Origin: Bolinopsis microptera
Taxonomy: Eukaryota; Ctenophora; Tentaculata; Lobata; Bolinopsidae
Direction: 5' to 3'
DNA: 64,000 nt
Assembly (NCBI RefSeq): GCF_026151205.1
Contig: NC_087077.1
Span: 5,976,483 to 6,040,482 of the forward strand
How positions within the stretch are numbered: position 1 is the first letter of the stretch; every line of letters begins with the position of its first letter. The translations under genes and the position numbers were made by a program. Shown here piece by piece: positions 11,890-22,284 of this stretch. Below the pieces are notes generated by a model. It saw only the letters and a list, made by a program, of their open reading frames with translations, did not search any database and was not told the origin of the DNA.

Positions 11890-14125
11890 TTAAGGTCATT
11901 GTCAATTTTGCTTTGCCCATTTTGCTTACTTTTTGATTTAAATTTTTGAGCAGGTTGATAAAGAGCAATTTAATCCTTTCTGATATCATTTTCATCTGAA
12001 GATTCCGAATTTTCTGAATTCTTTGGAATGAAGTTTCTATCTCATGTGGAGCAAAAGTTATGACCTGGTTTTCAATGTGGAGCAAAAAAGTGTGGAGCAC
12101 CCCAATAAAATCTATGCTTTTTGACTATTTTGATCGCCATTTAACAAATAGATCCTGGACGTTAATTGCAAAATATTTTCACTGCCAAATCATAAAATGG
12201 ACCTCAGCCAGTGTGGAGCAGTCGAAATATCCTCATATTTTTCGTCTCAACCAGGGGTAAACATTACAGTAGAATCTCCGTCTTTTCACAAAATCTTAGT
12301 TTAAAGGAATACGCACCAGATAACATTATCAATAATGGTAAACCTTGCTCAACCGATGCGGAGCACGAAACTATTATACCTTAGTTGGGAATACTGATTG
12401 GGAAGAAACTGAGTTTTGAAAGTGAGTGTGATTAAAAACGATAAATACATCTAATCAGGCCATAAAAATATCATTTTTTCTTGTGATTATGTTCAGACCC
12501 CCTGACTCTATTCTTTGGAACTGCTGATAAACCTAGTAATGCTCAACCATGTGGAGCAGAGGACTTTTACTGCATAACATGACTCCTCATCGGCTGATAT
12601 GACTTGGATGAGAAATTAGAATGAGTATTTTAGCTTTTACAATAAATTACTAGCAGAACAGATTGAAAAATTGTATTTAATAGGCTCAACCAGAGAGGAG
12701 CAGAATGGAATGATAGATTGATAACACAACTATTTGTAAGGATCAGTGTTGTTATATTAGGATAAAGGAGGAATGATATCATCAATACTTAAGAAGCTGT
12801 TGATGTATGTAGTACTGTGTCCTTTAAAGAGAAATATGCCACCATAGAAAAAGACAATATGCTCAACCGTGAGGAGCAACAGGCTTTTCTACGGTAAAAA
12901 GAGTCTCCATGATGGTCGATCTGTAGCCAATTTGTACGTAATGCAATTTAAAGTTGACTGATATACTTTAAATACTTTTCTTACCATGATTGGGCCATGA
13001 TTGATGTTCCAGAACTGTTCAGCCAGAGTGGAGCAGAGCTAGAAATGACATGTCATGTACGGGATTCCTCAACTGCCTAACATTTGATGAAGATCTCTCT
13101 TGCATGCGGCTGTAGAATGAAGTAGTGAGCTTCGAAAATCTAATACAACAGAAATCATCTCTGCTCCACACAGGTTGAGCACTGAATAGTTCCCGTGAAG
13201 TAAGTTTATTGACCAATATTATAACATATTTTCTCTAGAATGAATAAAAATAATATCCCATGAAGCACTTAAAAGTTGTCTCGATTGATCAAAAGGAAGA
13301 CCTCTTTTTGCTCCACATGGTTGAGATAGGCTGTTCTCAACTAAAGAGTCTGCATCAACGGTGAAAATATAGATACAGGAGTCAAGATGTAAATCACAGA
13401 AGTCACTTTATCTCAACCCAGAAAGAATTTAAAAGTTGGCAAATTTTTAACCATTTTGGGCTCCACAGGGTTGAGAGAAGTGTACTGAATATAAATATCC
13501 GTTTCAGTACTCAAAATAGAGTTAGTAAGAGTTACCAAGCTAAAAAAATCTTACAGATCTAAACAAAAGCATTATGAAAAGCTAATAAATTAAAAATTTA
13601 CAAATTTCTACATTGCCAAAACCTCGCTCCACGTCGGTTGAGACATGGTGTGTTATCGCAAATAGTCAAAAACTCTTGAGAGGGGTTTCAGCTAAAAAGT
13701 TCATAGAGTTTCAACCAAAAACTTGACTGTTTAGCGTATGATTTTTGGTCTTGAAAATTGCCTAACTTTCAAGCTACTGCTCCACACAGGCTGAGCATTA
13801 AAAGTTGTCTCAACCGGGGCTTTCTGTGTAGATGGGACCTTTTTCTGAGAGTCTCAACCTGTTTTGACTGCCAGATTCAGTTACCAACAAGATTGCAAAA
13901 AGTTTTAAAATGTCACTTTGAAGCACTGATATGCTCCACATTGGCTGAGTAACACATATAGATTACATGTTAAAGTGTCCAGTGAACATTTGTTTCCATC
14001 TGGGTGAAATATTAACAAAGGGTGAACACCAGGTGGCATGCTAGCTCACTAAATAGCTCAACCGGTCAAATTGTACCAATTTTGGCAGTCAAATTTGGGC
14101 AAAGCAAACTTTACAATGACCTTAA
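11890..14125. repeat. Inverted array of a diverged ~150-bp repeat with a conserved dyad box
   Basis: Bounded by inverse ends: 11890-11919 and 14096-14125 share TTAAGGTCATTGT and TTTGCTTTGCCCA. Inside, a box of the form GCTCAACC-N(2-3)-GTGGAGCA occurs at about 12201, 12347, 12541, 12684, 12861 and 13017 in plus orientation. Its inverse, TGCTCCAC-N(2-3)-GGTTGAGC, occurs at about 13162, 13309, 13459, 13625, 13778 and 13932. Weaker copies lie at 12041, 12071, 12245 and 14056. Spacing is mostly 145-165 bp and orientation flips at about 13.1 kb. Spacers are much more diverged than the box. No ORF. Confidence 0.8.
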
Positions 14126-14183
14126 ATAGAAATGTGAATATATTAAAATTTAAAACTTTCAAAACGGAGGCTTATAAATATTT

Positions 14184-14258
14184 TTTTACAATCATAATAT
14201 AATTTTTTTTTAAATTGAATTTTCAAATTTTAAAAAAAATTATATTATGATTGTAAAA
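14184..14258. repeat. Perfect 27-bp inverted repeat (hairpin)
   Basis: The arm at 14184-14210 and its exact inverse at 14232-14258 flank a 21-bp loop. The arms are built on TTTTACAATCATAATATAA. This may be a small MITE or its terminus. Confidence 0.8.
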
Positions 14259-14764
14259 TAAAGGATAAAATTTTAAATTTGTTTCACTAAAATTTGTTTC
14301 ACTTCTAACCATCTTATAATTTTTTAGTAAAAAAAGTTGATGGAAAAAATTTGAAGCACAAGTATAACTTTGCCGTTGTGGTACATACGAAAGCAAATAG
14401 CAACAGTGCCTCTTTGCCCCGTCAACTATCAGTCCATCAGTCTATCTGCAGTATGACTGGTATGCAAAAATTATCCTAAATTGCTTTCCTTTAGCTTTGT
14501 AAAGATTTCCAATAATAATGTATAAAATTAGCATCAAATTGATAACTTGGTTTTATTGATAACTGGATAGCAATAAAGCTGAAATTGTTGACTACGATAA
14601 ATTTGATGTTGATGTGAATAAAAAAACAGTTTCATCCACATTTAGCTATTCCAATTTTGACAGTTCCGGCGGCATACCTCTAATTCTACTGGTGTCTGAT
14701 TCTTTTTATTTCAATACCAATTATTATGTGCATGTGAAAATAATGTTTGAAATCTTTTTCTTAG

Positions 14765-14904
14765 AATGTGGAAATTATGAATTCCAGTGACGAATTCACA
14801 AGTCCCATTGCAACCTCGACTGTTTGGAAAAAGAAGAAACCTCCAGGCTGGAATCAAGAACCCAACACAACCTTCCAAGAACATCATGAACAATCTGTGG
14901 CAGG
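14765..14904 (+). CDS. Candidate first coding exon of the CEP192-like gene
   Basis: A strong acceptor (TTTTTCTTAG) precedes an open segment with an ATG at 14777 (MNSSDEFTSPIATSTVWKKK and on to HHEQSVAG). A donor GTTTGT at 14905 would leave two bases, GG. The next CEP192 exon at 23658 begins with one spare base, A, so the phases join as a glycine codon. The intervening 8.7-kb intron is occupied by the hAT-like insertion. The sequence is not one I recognise in CEP192, so membership rests on phase, strand and position. Confidence 0.45.
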
Positions 14905-15020
14905 GTTTGTTTTCTTAAATGATAAATAATAAATTTAATAAACGGGGTTTTAAACACAATCCGGATTTTACACTAATCGACACTTATATTTTATTCTCAG
15001 TAGTGTGAAAAGAACTATTT

Positions 15021-15209
15021 AGGGGTCGTTCACATATATTATGTAATCAATATTTTAGCAATTTTTACCCCCCTCCCCCCTCCATAATCAACCGTAATCA
15101 AGACCCAACCCCCCCCCCCCCCTCCTGACAGCAATATTACGTAATCATGGCCTGACTTTTGACTTTTTTCCCTGGAAACACTTTTCTTTACGTTTGATGC
15201 TACCCTGAT
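15021..15209. repeat. Left half of a poly-C repeat, target of the hAT-like insertion
   Basis: Begins AGGGGTCGTTCACATAT, carries AACCGTAATCAAGACCCAAC and a C tract, and ends at the TSD ACCCTGAT (15202-15209). It resumes at 23218-23290. A related copy without the insertion is at 45210-45410. Confidence 0.8.
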
Positions 15210-15369
15210 TAGGAACCGACCGGATTGGGGTTTTGGCTGCCGGACCGGATTCAGCCGGATTTGGATCTCAAATCCGGCAAGCCGGATTTTGCCGGACCGG
15301 AACCGGTGGTTTCAGAGTGAAATAAAAGGCAGCCGGATTTTGCCGGTTTTTGCCGGATGTTGCCGGAAA

Positions 15370-15495
15370 ATTTCCTTCCTTTCCACGCCTAATCTTCATC
15401 GAGCACTTCTTGCAGCTTGCATAAGGGATCCCATTTTCTTCTGAGTAGATCAACCAGACGGACGATGTTTTAGATTTACTACTACTCGACTCGAC
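15370..15495 (-). pseudogene. BED zinc-finger remnant of a hAT transposase
   Basis: The minus strand reads a serine-rich lead, then SSVWLIYSEENGIPYASCKK followed by CSMKIRRG. This has the VW...Y and CxxC...I.RG pattern of a BED finger. The histidine half is missing because the frame runs into the CCGG-rich subterminal repeats. It reads outward toward the left end, so it is a rearranged fragment, not the start of a working gene. Confidence 0.6.
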
Positions 15496-16233
15496 TTAGG
15501 GCGGCTTCAACGTCCGAACAGATATAGTTTTTTTACAAATCTTCCTATCTACTACTAGACATTGCTTAAACAAGCAGTACGTAGCAGACACAATGTAACA
15601 CGAGTAGACACGAGTCACGACACTAGACGAGTAATACTCAGAAATGATATCTAATTGGCATATGCTGCCAGACCCCTGATTGAGCGCGTTTGTGCGAATT
15701 CCCTTTTTTTCATGCAAGTCTGAGTATCATTGGGTCACGTGACTTACAACCAGAGGTGCTTAATAAGGTTGTTCGCAAGCAGGCACTGTCTAGTACACTA
15801 CTAATCACCGTCTGGCGTCTAGAGCTGAGTCACATGATTGCGGTAATGAGCTGATTGATTGATTGATTGAGGAGCACTACCCAGAGGCATTACTCGGCAC
15901 TAACGCCTTAAAATCTTTAATTACAATCAAATATAAATATATGCACACAATGCAATGTATAAAATATGAATAATGTATAAAATATGATTACGCTATTAGC
16001 AAATTTGAATAGTACTACTATTAAGAATTTCTAAATAACTCTTATCTCTTGACATAAATTTAGAACAGCGACACAGGGTCTGAAGAATGCGCGGTGATAT
16101 TTTTGTTTTGTAAATGACAGTGAAATTGCGCGGTAGCGATAGCATTGTAGAAAATGCTCGAAGATAGTCATATTTCGTTATGAGGTTAAAGTTTTGTTGC
16201 TCGTTATTATCAACGTATGTTGTACCAAATTAT

Positions 16234-19200
16234 TTAAATTTCTAAAAGTACGAAATTTGAGTTGTTCCAGTCCTTGTCATCCGGGTTAAGTGCTTGTGCA
16301 GTAAGCACATGCTTGCTGACTGTAGACTTGAATGAATTTAGGAATTTGTCTTGTAGGCAAGTCGTGACATATTTTATGTCCTTGTTAATAATGTTGACTG
16401 TTTTGTTATATAACTTAGGCCCAATGTAAGAAATGCTCTTGTCTGAATTACATAAACGGTTAAATGGTACTGCAAAGAACTCAGGTTCTCTTCTAGGTGC
16501 GTTTAAGTTTGAAACAGTGAACATTCTTATAATATTTGGTGGTGCAGTGTTAGAATAAACTTTGTGCATTAAGCATAATATACATTTAGCTATCACGTTC
16601 GGTAAAGCTAATACTTCTAGTTTATTGAAAATTTCCTTTGTGTGTGAAGGTGTACTGTTCAGATCTTTGTCATAAAAATAGCGGTGGTATTGGTTATCTG
16701 CAGCGCGAATGCCCTTTTTCTGGGCCGAGAAGACTCTTTTAACGGAGTTTAGCGATCTTGTTCCCCAAACTGTGCAGCAGTAGTACAAGTGAGACTGAAC
16801 AAAGCTGTTGTATATCAACTTGAGTGCTTTGTTAGGTACAGAGCCTTTGAGTTTGTAGAGTATGCCCGCATTTCTAGATACTTTAGTGGCTAAATGTCTA
16901 ATGTGGTGGGCCCAATTTAGCTTGGTATCAATGATCACGCCAAGAAACCTTTCGTGATCACTTTGCTTTAATCGTTCACCTCCCATGTAAATTTCTATAT
17001 CCTCAGTTTTCTTATTTGTAAAGATCATATATTTAGTTTTGCTAGCATTTAATTTAAGCCCGTTATTAGTAGCCCAATCAATTATCAAAGTCAGAATCTC
17101 ATTCACCATTGCATTAAGTTGTTCAAATGTATCTGTACTTATTATTAGGTTTGCGTCGTCAGCGAAATAAATATGTTTAGCTAAATTACTAATCTGAGGA
17201 AGGTCGTTGATGTAAATTATGAACAGAATTGGTCCGAGAATGGAGCCCTGTGGTACTCCGTAGTTAAGTTTGAGGTGAGAGGACTTGCAGTTGTTGACGC
17301 TCACGTATTGCTCTCTATCGGTAAGATATGAGTGAAACCAAGATAAAGCCAATCCCCGAACTCCATAGTGCTCAAGTTTTCTCAGAAGAATACTGCTGTC
17401 AACCATGTCGAAGGCCTTGCTGTAGTCCAATAGAAGCAGTGCTGTGACCTGCTTTTTTTCTAGTGCCCTGTGGATATGGTTTTGGGCTTCTAGTAAAGCA
17501 TGTTCACAGCTATGTCCAGCTCGAAATCCGTATTGAGAGTCAAATAGGATTTTCTCTGTCTTTAAGTGATCTAATAGTCGCGCTTGCATAATTTTTTCAA
17601 AGATTTTTGAGAAACACGAAAGTAGTGAGATTGGTCGATAGTTTGAAACTTCAGCACGTGACCCACCTTTGTGAAGTGGAATTACTTTCGCGATTTTCAA
17701 TTTATGTGGAAACTTCCCCTGATGTAGAGACGCAGAGACTAGGCAGCTAAGCACTGGCGCAAGTATATTGCTCACTTTTTTCAGGGGAAGTATACTCATA
17801 TCAGAAGTCGACTTAATCTTCAGACCCTTAACTATTTCAATTATTTCTGATGCGGACGAGTCTTCGAGATTCATGCTCCGCTGGCATTTGCTATCTTGAG
17901 TTTCTGTTACGATAGTCCGGCCCTCGGAGCATACGAGACCATTTTCTCTCTTAAGAGTCTCAGCTATATTGCAGAAATAGTCATTGAAGCTATTCGCAAT
18001 TTGCTGAGAATCTGTTATCTCGCTCCCATTATAGTTAATTTTGTTTATCTTGATTTTGCCTTTTTTCTTTCTGTTTAACAAGTTATTAACCATTTGCCAT
18101 TGTTTTCTGCTGTCGCTAGAATATTTTGTAAAGTATGCGTTGTAATATTTGTTTTTGGCCTTATCCACGTGTTTATTCACAAATTTCTTCATTTTCTTGT
18201 ACCTAATATCATTTTCAGTGGTCGGGTTTGTGACAAAATCTTCATAAAATTTATTTTTGCGATCACATGCGCACCGTAACCATTCTTGGATCCACGGCTT
18301 TGTGTTTTTACGGCGGCCTGGTTTACTCTTTTTTGCCTTCATTGGGAAATTTCGGTCGTATAGTTCACTATATTTTTTCTCGAAAGCCTCAAATTTTTCA
18401 TCTGCAGAATCATAGTTATTAACCAAGTTCCAGTCTACGGCAGAAATGTCGTTCTCGAACTTTTTGATGCTGTCATCGTTTATTACTCGAGAAGATGTAT
18501 CTTCTTGAAGTTTACAACTGAGCCTATTCTGATCAACCATAATTGTGACAAAAGTTGCCAAGTGGTCAGAGATTGATTCAGAAATTACTCCCGATTTTGT
18601 AACAGCGTGGCAATTATTGACGAAAATATGGTCAATGATAGTCGCACTGTGATCTGTGACTCTAGTTGGTCTTGATATCACAGGAGCGAATCCGTGCTCT
18701 GCTAAAGTGTCCACATACTTAGTAACAGAGTCTATTCTCCCGTAATCTAGTAGGTCTATGTTAGTATCACCGGCCAGTATGATATTTTTGTTTCGATGTC
18801 TTGCTAAGTTACGGAGGAAAATTTTCAATTGTTCAAGGAAACCATTCAAGTCCCCACTTGGAGAGCGATATATATTACAGATTAACGCGTTTTTGTGCCC
18901 TTTCAAGGTAAGTTCTGCAACCAAGAATTCTCCTATCTTAGGATTATCGTGGCAACATAGAGCGCTCTTAACGTTTATGTCAGATAATTCACATAGTTTT
19001 TTGTTAACATATATGACTAATCCTCCACCACGATTTGACGCTCTAGCGGGAGTCTGAACATACGGTGGATAGAAACCGTCTAGTTCGAGCTCCTCTCCCT
19101 GAAAAGGCAAACATTCCGTGTTACAATTTGTTTCATTGAAGCAGAGAACGTCGTATTTTGTGTATTGATCTATATTCTCCCGAAATTCTTCAATTTTCCC

Positions 19201-19836
19201 ACTGAGTGACCTAACGTTTAGCGAGAAAACTTTCAATTCATACTCCTTCGTATTTTTGATCGCGTTCGCGGTATAATATTTGCAGTTATTTAGAAGACTA
19301 GACGTTGTTTCCCATGGATTCAAATCAGCATCAGTATCATCATGATCACCTATTTGATTTGATAGGTGGTCGCGATTAAAGGGGTTAAACCTAATAGTGT
19401 TACTGAAATTTATCATGTGAAGCTGTCTAATGGAGACATCGTATGCTGGGAAAATTTTTCTCAAGCATTCTTTGCAGCCTGTTGAGCCAGCAGAACATCT
19501 TGTGTGGGATAGGTTGTCACAGTAGCAACATTTGGTCATTTGTCTTATATTCCCAATTTTTGTGCAAGTGTGACATTTTTCTCGTTTATTGGAGACTTGG
19601 ATTTGTATAGGCCGTGATGGTGATAGAGGCATGACGGCACCCACTGGAAGAATTTCTGAAATGCAGCTGTAGCAAGACCATTCTCCAGTAAGTTCAGTTA
19701 TGTCGCTAGGTGTTAGGTGAGCACATTTTGGGTGATATGTCGTATAACAAATACTACAAGTGATGCTTACCTTGTGTGAGACTAGGCGCTTTGCACAGGC
19801 CTTACAGCTATTTTTACTACTTCGGATAACTACCAT
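16234..19836 (-). CDS. LINE ORF2: PHD fingers, AP endonuclease, reverse transcriptase
   Basis: 1200 residues, no internal stop. Residues 11-58 form a PHD-type finger (C11, C14, C27, C30, H35, C38, and C55, C58 after W53). Residues 88-124 hold a second Cys/His-rich finger. Residues 200-430 are an AP-like endonuclease: N234-E235-T236, GDTNIDLL at 356 and SDHLATF at 423. Residues 710-980 are the reverse transcriptase: NYRPISLLS at 732, LLDYSKAFD at 802, GVPQGSILGP at 860 and the catalytic FADD at 891-894. The C-terminal third resembles the post-RT region of CR1/Jockey-group elements. It would nick target DNA and copy the element's RNA. All visible catalytic residues are intact. Confidence 0.93.
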   Translation of the reverse strand: MVVIRSSKNSCKACAKRLVSHKVSITCSICYTTYHPKCAHLTPSDITELTGEWSCYSCISEILPVGAVMPLSPSRPIQIQVSNKREKCHTCTKIGNIRQMTKCCYCDNLSHTRCSAGSTGCKECLRKIFPAYDVSIRQLHMINFSNTIRFNPFNRDHLSNQIGDHDDTDADLNPWETTSSLLNNCKYYTANAIKNTKEYELKVFSLNVRSLSGKIEEFRENIDQYTKYDVLCFNETNCNTECLPFQGEELELDGFYPPYVQTPARASNRGGGLVIYVNKKLCELSDINVKSALCCHDNPKIGEFLVAELTLKGHKNALICNIYRSPSGDLNGFLEQLKIFLRNLARHRNKNIILAGDTNIDLLDYGRIDSVTKYVDTLAEHGFAPVISRPTRVTDHSATIIDHIFVNNCHAVTKSGVISESISDHLATFVTIMVDQNRLSCKLQEDTSSRVINDDSIKKFENDISAVDWNLVNNYDSADEKFEAFEKKYSELYDRNFPMKAKKSKPGRRKNTKPWIQEWLRCACDRKNKFYEDFVTNPTTENDIRYKKMKKFVNKHVDKAKNKYYNAYFTKYSSDSRKQWQMVNNLLNRKKKGKIKINKINYNGSEITDSQQIANSFNDYFCNIAETLKRENGLVCSEGRTIVTETQDSKCQRSMNLEDSSASEIIEIVKGLKIKSTSDMSILPLKKVSNILAPVLSCLVSASLHQGKFPHKLKIAKVIPLHKGGSRAEVSNYRPISLLSCFSKIFEKIMQARLLDHLKTEKILFDSQYGFRAGHSCEHALLEAQNHIHRALEKKQVTALLLLDYSKAFDMVDSSILLRKLEHYGVRGLALSWFHSYLTDREQYVSVNNCKSSHLKLNYGVPQGSILGPILFIIYINDLPQISNLAKHIYFADDANLIISTDTFEQLNAMVNEILTLIIDWATNNGLKLNASKTKYMIFTNKKTEDIEIYMGGERLKQSDHERFLGVIIDTKLNWAHHIRHLATKVSRNAGILYKLKGSVPNKALKLIYNSFVQSHLYYCCTVWGTRSLNSVKRVFSAQKKGIRAADNQYHRYFYDKDLNSTPSHTKEIFNKLEVLALPNVIAKCILCLMHKVYSNTAPPNIIRMFTVSNLNAPRREPEFFAVPFNRLCNSDKSISYIGPKLYNKTVNIINKDIKYVTTCLQDKFLNSFKSTVSKHVLTAQALNPDDKDWNNSNFVLLEI

Positions 19837-20314
19837 TTTTTAGCTGTAAATGATACTCTTGTTTAAATGTAGATATAGGTTTGCTACTTAATATAATATA
19901 ATAAAGTACACGGAAAACAGTCACTGAAAGTATCTACTCCAGATGAGTGAGCCAAGAAAATGGGGCCAGGGAAGAGTGAGAAAACGTGCGAGGTTTTGTG
20001 AACACTCTGTCCGGGTCCCTAACTTCAGCTTCTAACTAGAGAAATCAATTCAGTGAAGTGTTGTTCTGTGGGAATAAGTTTAAAAAGTTAATTGAAGTAT
20101 GTGAAATGTGAATGTGACTTGTATTCTGTATTTGTAACTTGTAAGTGTATGTACTTAGTGGTCTGATTACGTGGTTCAACTTAGTAAAGATAAGATTTCG
20201 ATTAGCCGTAAGCTGGTGCAGATAAGACATGGTTCGTATACTGTACGATTCTTAGTAGATTAATAATTTTGTCCAAATTTTCGTTATAGTATGTTTGCCG
20301 ATTGTATTGCTGTT
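19837..20314 (-). other. Inter-ORF region of the LINE
   Basis: 478 bp between ORF1 stop and ORF2 start. Several stops occur in all frames, so ORF2 would need re-initiation or a separate ribosome entry. No structure was recognised. Confidence 0.4.
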
Positions 20315-22102
20315 CTAAGGTCTGCCCAATGAAGAAACATACTCCCGTCTTAGCGGCCAGTGTTTTCGAATTAAGTAGCTGCGCCCCATAAATTCTTTGA
20401 CACAGGTAGCAAGAGAGCGAGCTATCTCTCTCTTGGACATGACTGTTAGGTGGATTCCGTTTCCACCAGGATCTACAATGACCTCTCTTCTCTGGTATAA
20501 AACAGTACAAATATGGTGCGAGTCAAAGAACCATAGCTTGGACACTCTATTGCTTAGTTCAAAAATAAAGCTGTTAAAATGCTTAACTTCCTCATTAAGC
20601 CACGAGAAACGTGTGAGAACTAAAGAATTAAATATAAAAGTCGTGTTAGGATATTTCTCAATTAGATAATCAATATTTCTCTTAAAATCACATGAAAGGG
20701 AGTGGTGGTGGTGGTCATAGCGAGATAAATCGTTTATACCAGAAGAAATTATGACAATTTTAGAGCCAGAAATATATTGTTCGTGATCTAAAATTTTGGA
20801 TAACTGGTACATTTCGCGTTTGATGCAGTGTACGTTAGGAGGGTCAAAAGGGACATCTCTGAGAAGCGAGTCCGTCAAGAATAATAGACGCTCCTTAGGT
20901 TGAGACTGCTCAGTAACCGTAGGCTTATGAATCGGTTCGTGGATCCTCGGGATTTTTTTGCGATGGGGGGTATTCTGAGAGAGGCGTCTGAACGTAAGCG
21001 ATATTCTGCAGTCCTGAGTTTCTGGTTGTGGCAATATACCATGCTCCCAGAAATTCTGTGATTCACGTGTCATCACATACACACATCCATGGTCAAGTTT
21101 GTGGATCTGTTGTTTGACCGGACCGACTTTGCTACGAAATACTAGGTCTCTAGAGGCCCCAAGACTGAGTGTAATGATGTCACCAGTGACCTCATTTTCA
21201 TCATCACTGTGGAAGGGTATGTGGCACTTGCCGTTTTCATATTTGGTGATTAGACAAGTTACCTGCTCCTTATTAAACGTAGGGTCATCTAATGCATTCG
21301 AAATGTTTGTAAAAATGTGGTCAATAACGGAGTTCTGAGGATAGTTTCTGGAATGATGCACGGTCGACCCATAGCGGTAATCTGTTGCTCCAAAGTACTG
21401 TACGGATCGGGATGCGATTCTGCGGAAGTTCATGCTCTTGCAGATGTCCATCCAATTAATGTCATTAAAGTTCACACTTAGATTACATACCGGAGTAGGT
21501 AGAGCTGCGGAGGGTGGGCTAATCACTAACTGTTGTGGGGCTGGAGCAGAAGGGAGTGCGCTGTTTCCGATGCAGTCTGCGGTTGTTCTCCGAACTTCTG
21601 TCTTGTAGTCCTCTAGTGTTGTTTCTGCCTTCTCCAGCAAACCGGAAAAATGGTTCATTAATGAATCTATTTTGGCAACATCTACCGTAAACGAATTGAT
21701 AAAGTTAGCATTTTTACAATCGTTCTCCAGTTTTTGTTTCAATAGAACTTTACGTTTTGAAACCTTAGTGTTGGATTTAATCCCTAAATCAATTCCCAGT
21801 GAATTGTTGTAGGAGATTTCGTGCGCCATGTGCTCATCCTTAACGTGCTCGAACAGATCGAGGCATAGTTTAGGTGACAGGGTAGGAAGCCACTGTCCAA
21901 ATGTTATGTCTGTTTGAGTACTTATAACGCACATACCGGGTGTGGTAGGGGGTGCCAGGCAGTGTTCTGTAGAGGTAGTGGTATGGGCACCACTACCTGG
22001 CAGCCCGGAGTCCGAAGAGATGAAGTCCATATTAGGAGTTGGTTGGATGTTCATGTGTTGTAAATTTGAGTGTAAGGCAGTCTTATCAGCACCAGCCCAC
22101 AA
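20315..22102 (-). CDS. LINE ORF1: AlkB-type dioxygenase fused to SGNH esterase
   Basis: 595 residues, uninterrupted. Residues 1-135 are low in recognisable motifs. Residues 138-172 form a probable coiled coil (DSLMNHFSGLLEKAETTLED), suited to trimerisation. Residues 225-375 match the AlkB-type 2-oxoglutarate/Fe(II) oxygenase fold: H298-S-D300 (HxD metal pair), distal H354 in WEHGI, and R366...R372 (RISLTFR, the AlkB RxxxxxR motif). Residues 404-575 match an SGNH/GDSL hydrolase: S412 in LTDSLLRD, GIND at 455-458, and D544...H551 in DPGGNGIHLT. Esterase domains are known in ORF1 of CR1-type LINEs. The AlkB domain suggests demethylation of the element's RNA or cDNA, but that is inference. The first in-frame ATG at 22102 was chosen; no RNA-binding RRM is seen. 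Confidence 0.88.
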   Translation of the reverse strand: MWAGADKTALHSNLQHMNIQPTPNMDFISSDSGLPGSGAHTTTSTEHCLAPPTTPGMCVISTQTDITFGQWLPTLSPKLCLDLFEHVKDEHMAHEISYNNSLGIDLGIKSNTKVSKRKVLLKQKLENDCKNANFINSFTVDVAKIDSLMNHFSGLLEKAETTLEDYKTEVRRTTADCIGNSALPSAPAPQQLVISPPSAALPTPVCNLSVNFNDINWMDICKSMNFRRIASRSVQYFGATDYRYGSTVHHSRNYPQNSVIDHIFTNISNALDDPTFNKEQVTCLITKYENGKCHIPFHSDDENEVTGDIITLSLGASRDLVFRSKVGPVKQQIHKLDHGCVYVMTRESQNFWEHGILPQPETQDCRISLTFRRLSQNTPHRKKIPRIHEPIHKPTVTEQSQPKERLLFLTDSLLRDVPFDPPNVHCIKREMYQLSKILDHEQYISGSKIVIISSGINDLSRYDHHHHSLSCDFKRNIDYLIEKYPNTTFIFNSLVLTRFSWLNEEVKHFNSFIFELSNRVSKLWFFDSHHICTVLYQRREVIVDPGGNGIHLTVMSKREIARSLATCVKEFMGRSYLIRKHWPLRREYVSSLGRP

Positions 22103-22284
22103 TCTATCGGCGGCTTATCAAACTATACTAGCGAGTTAAAAGCATGCGTAATACATAAAACTATTTGATGAATTAAGTAGCTACCCAGACCCTGAACACG
22201 TGACCTTAACATTTCGTATTTCATAATCAGAAGATTAAATACTGCCAATTTTGCGATTATAGCCGGGGGCTAGCCCAGGGAGGT

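Larger units (their letters stand above)
15850..22130 (-). mobile_element. Apparently full-length CR1/L2-like LINE with AlkB-esterase ORF1
   Basis: Two long minus-strand ORFs in LINE order: ORF1 (22102-20315), then a 478-bp gap, then ORF2 (19836-16234). A short (AATC)n-type tail on the minus strand at about 15850-15870 probably marks the 3' end, as in CR1/L2 elements, which end in microsatellite-like repeats. Both ORFs are uninterrupted, so the copy may be young. The 5' boundary is uncertain (it could extend to about 22280). It sits inside the hAT-like insertion. Confidence 0.8.

Noticed and set aside
20202-20510. 102-residue minus-strand frame overlapping the end of LINE ORF1
   Set aside because: It is a shifted shadow of ORF1's esterase region, which is intact in its own frame.
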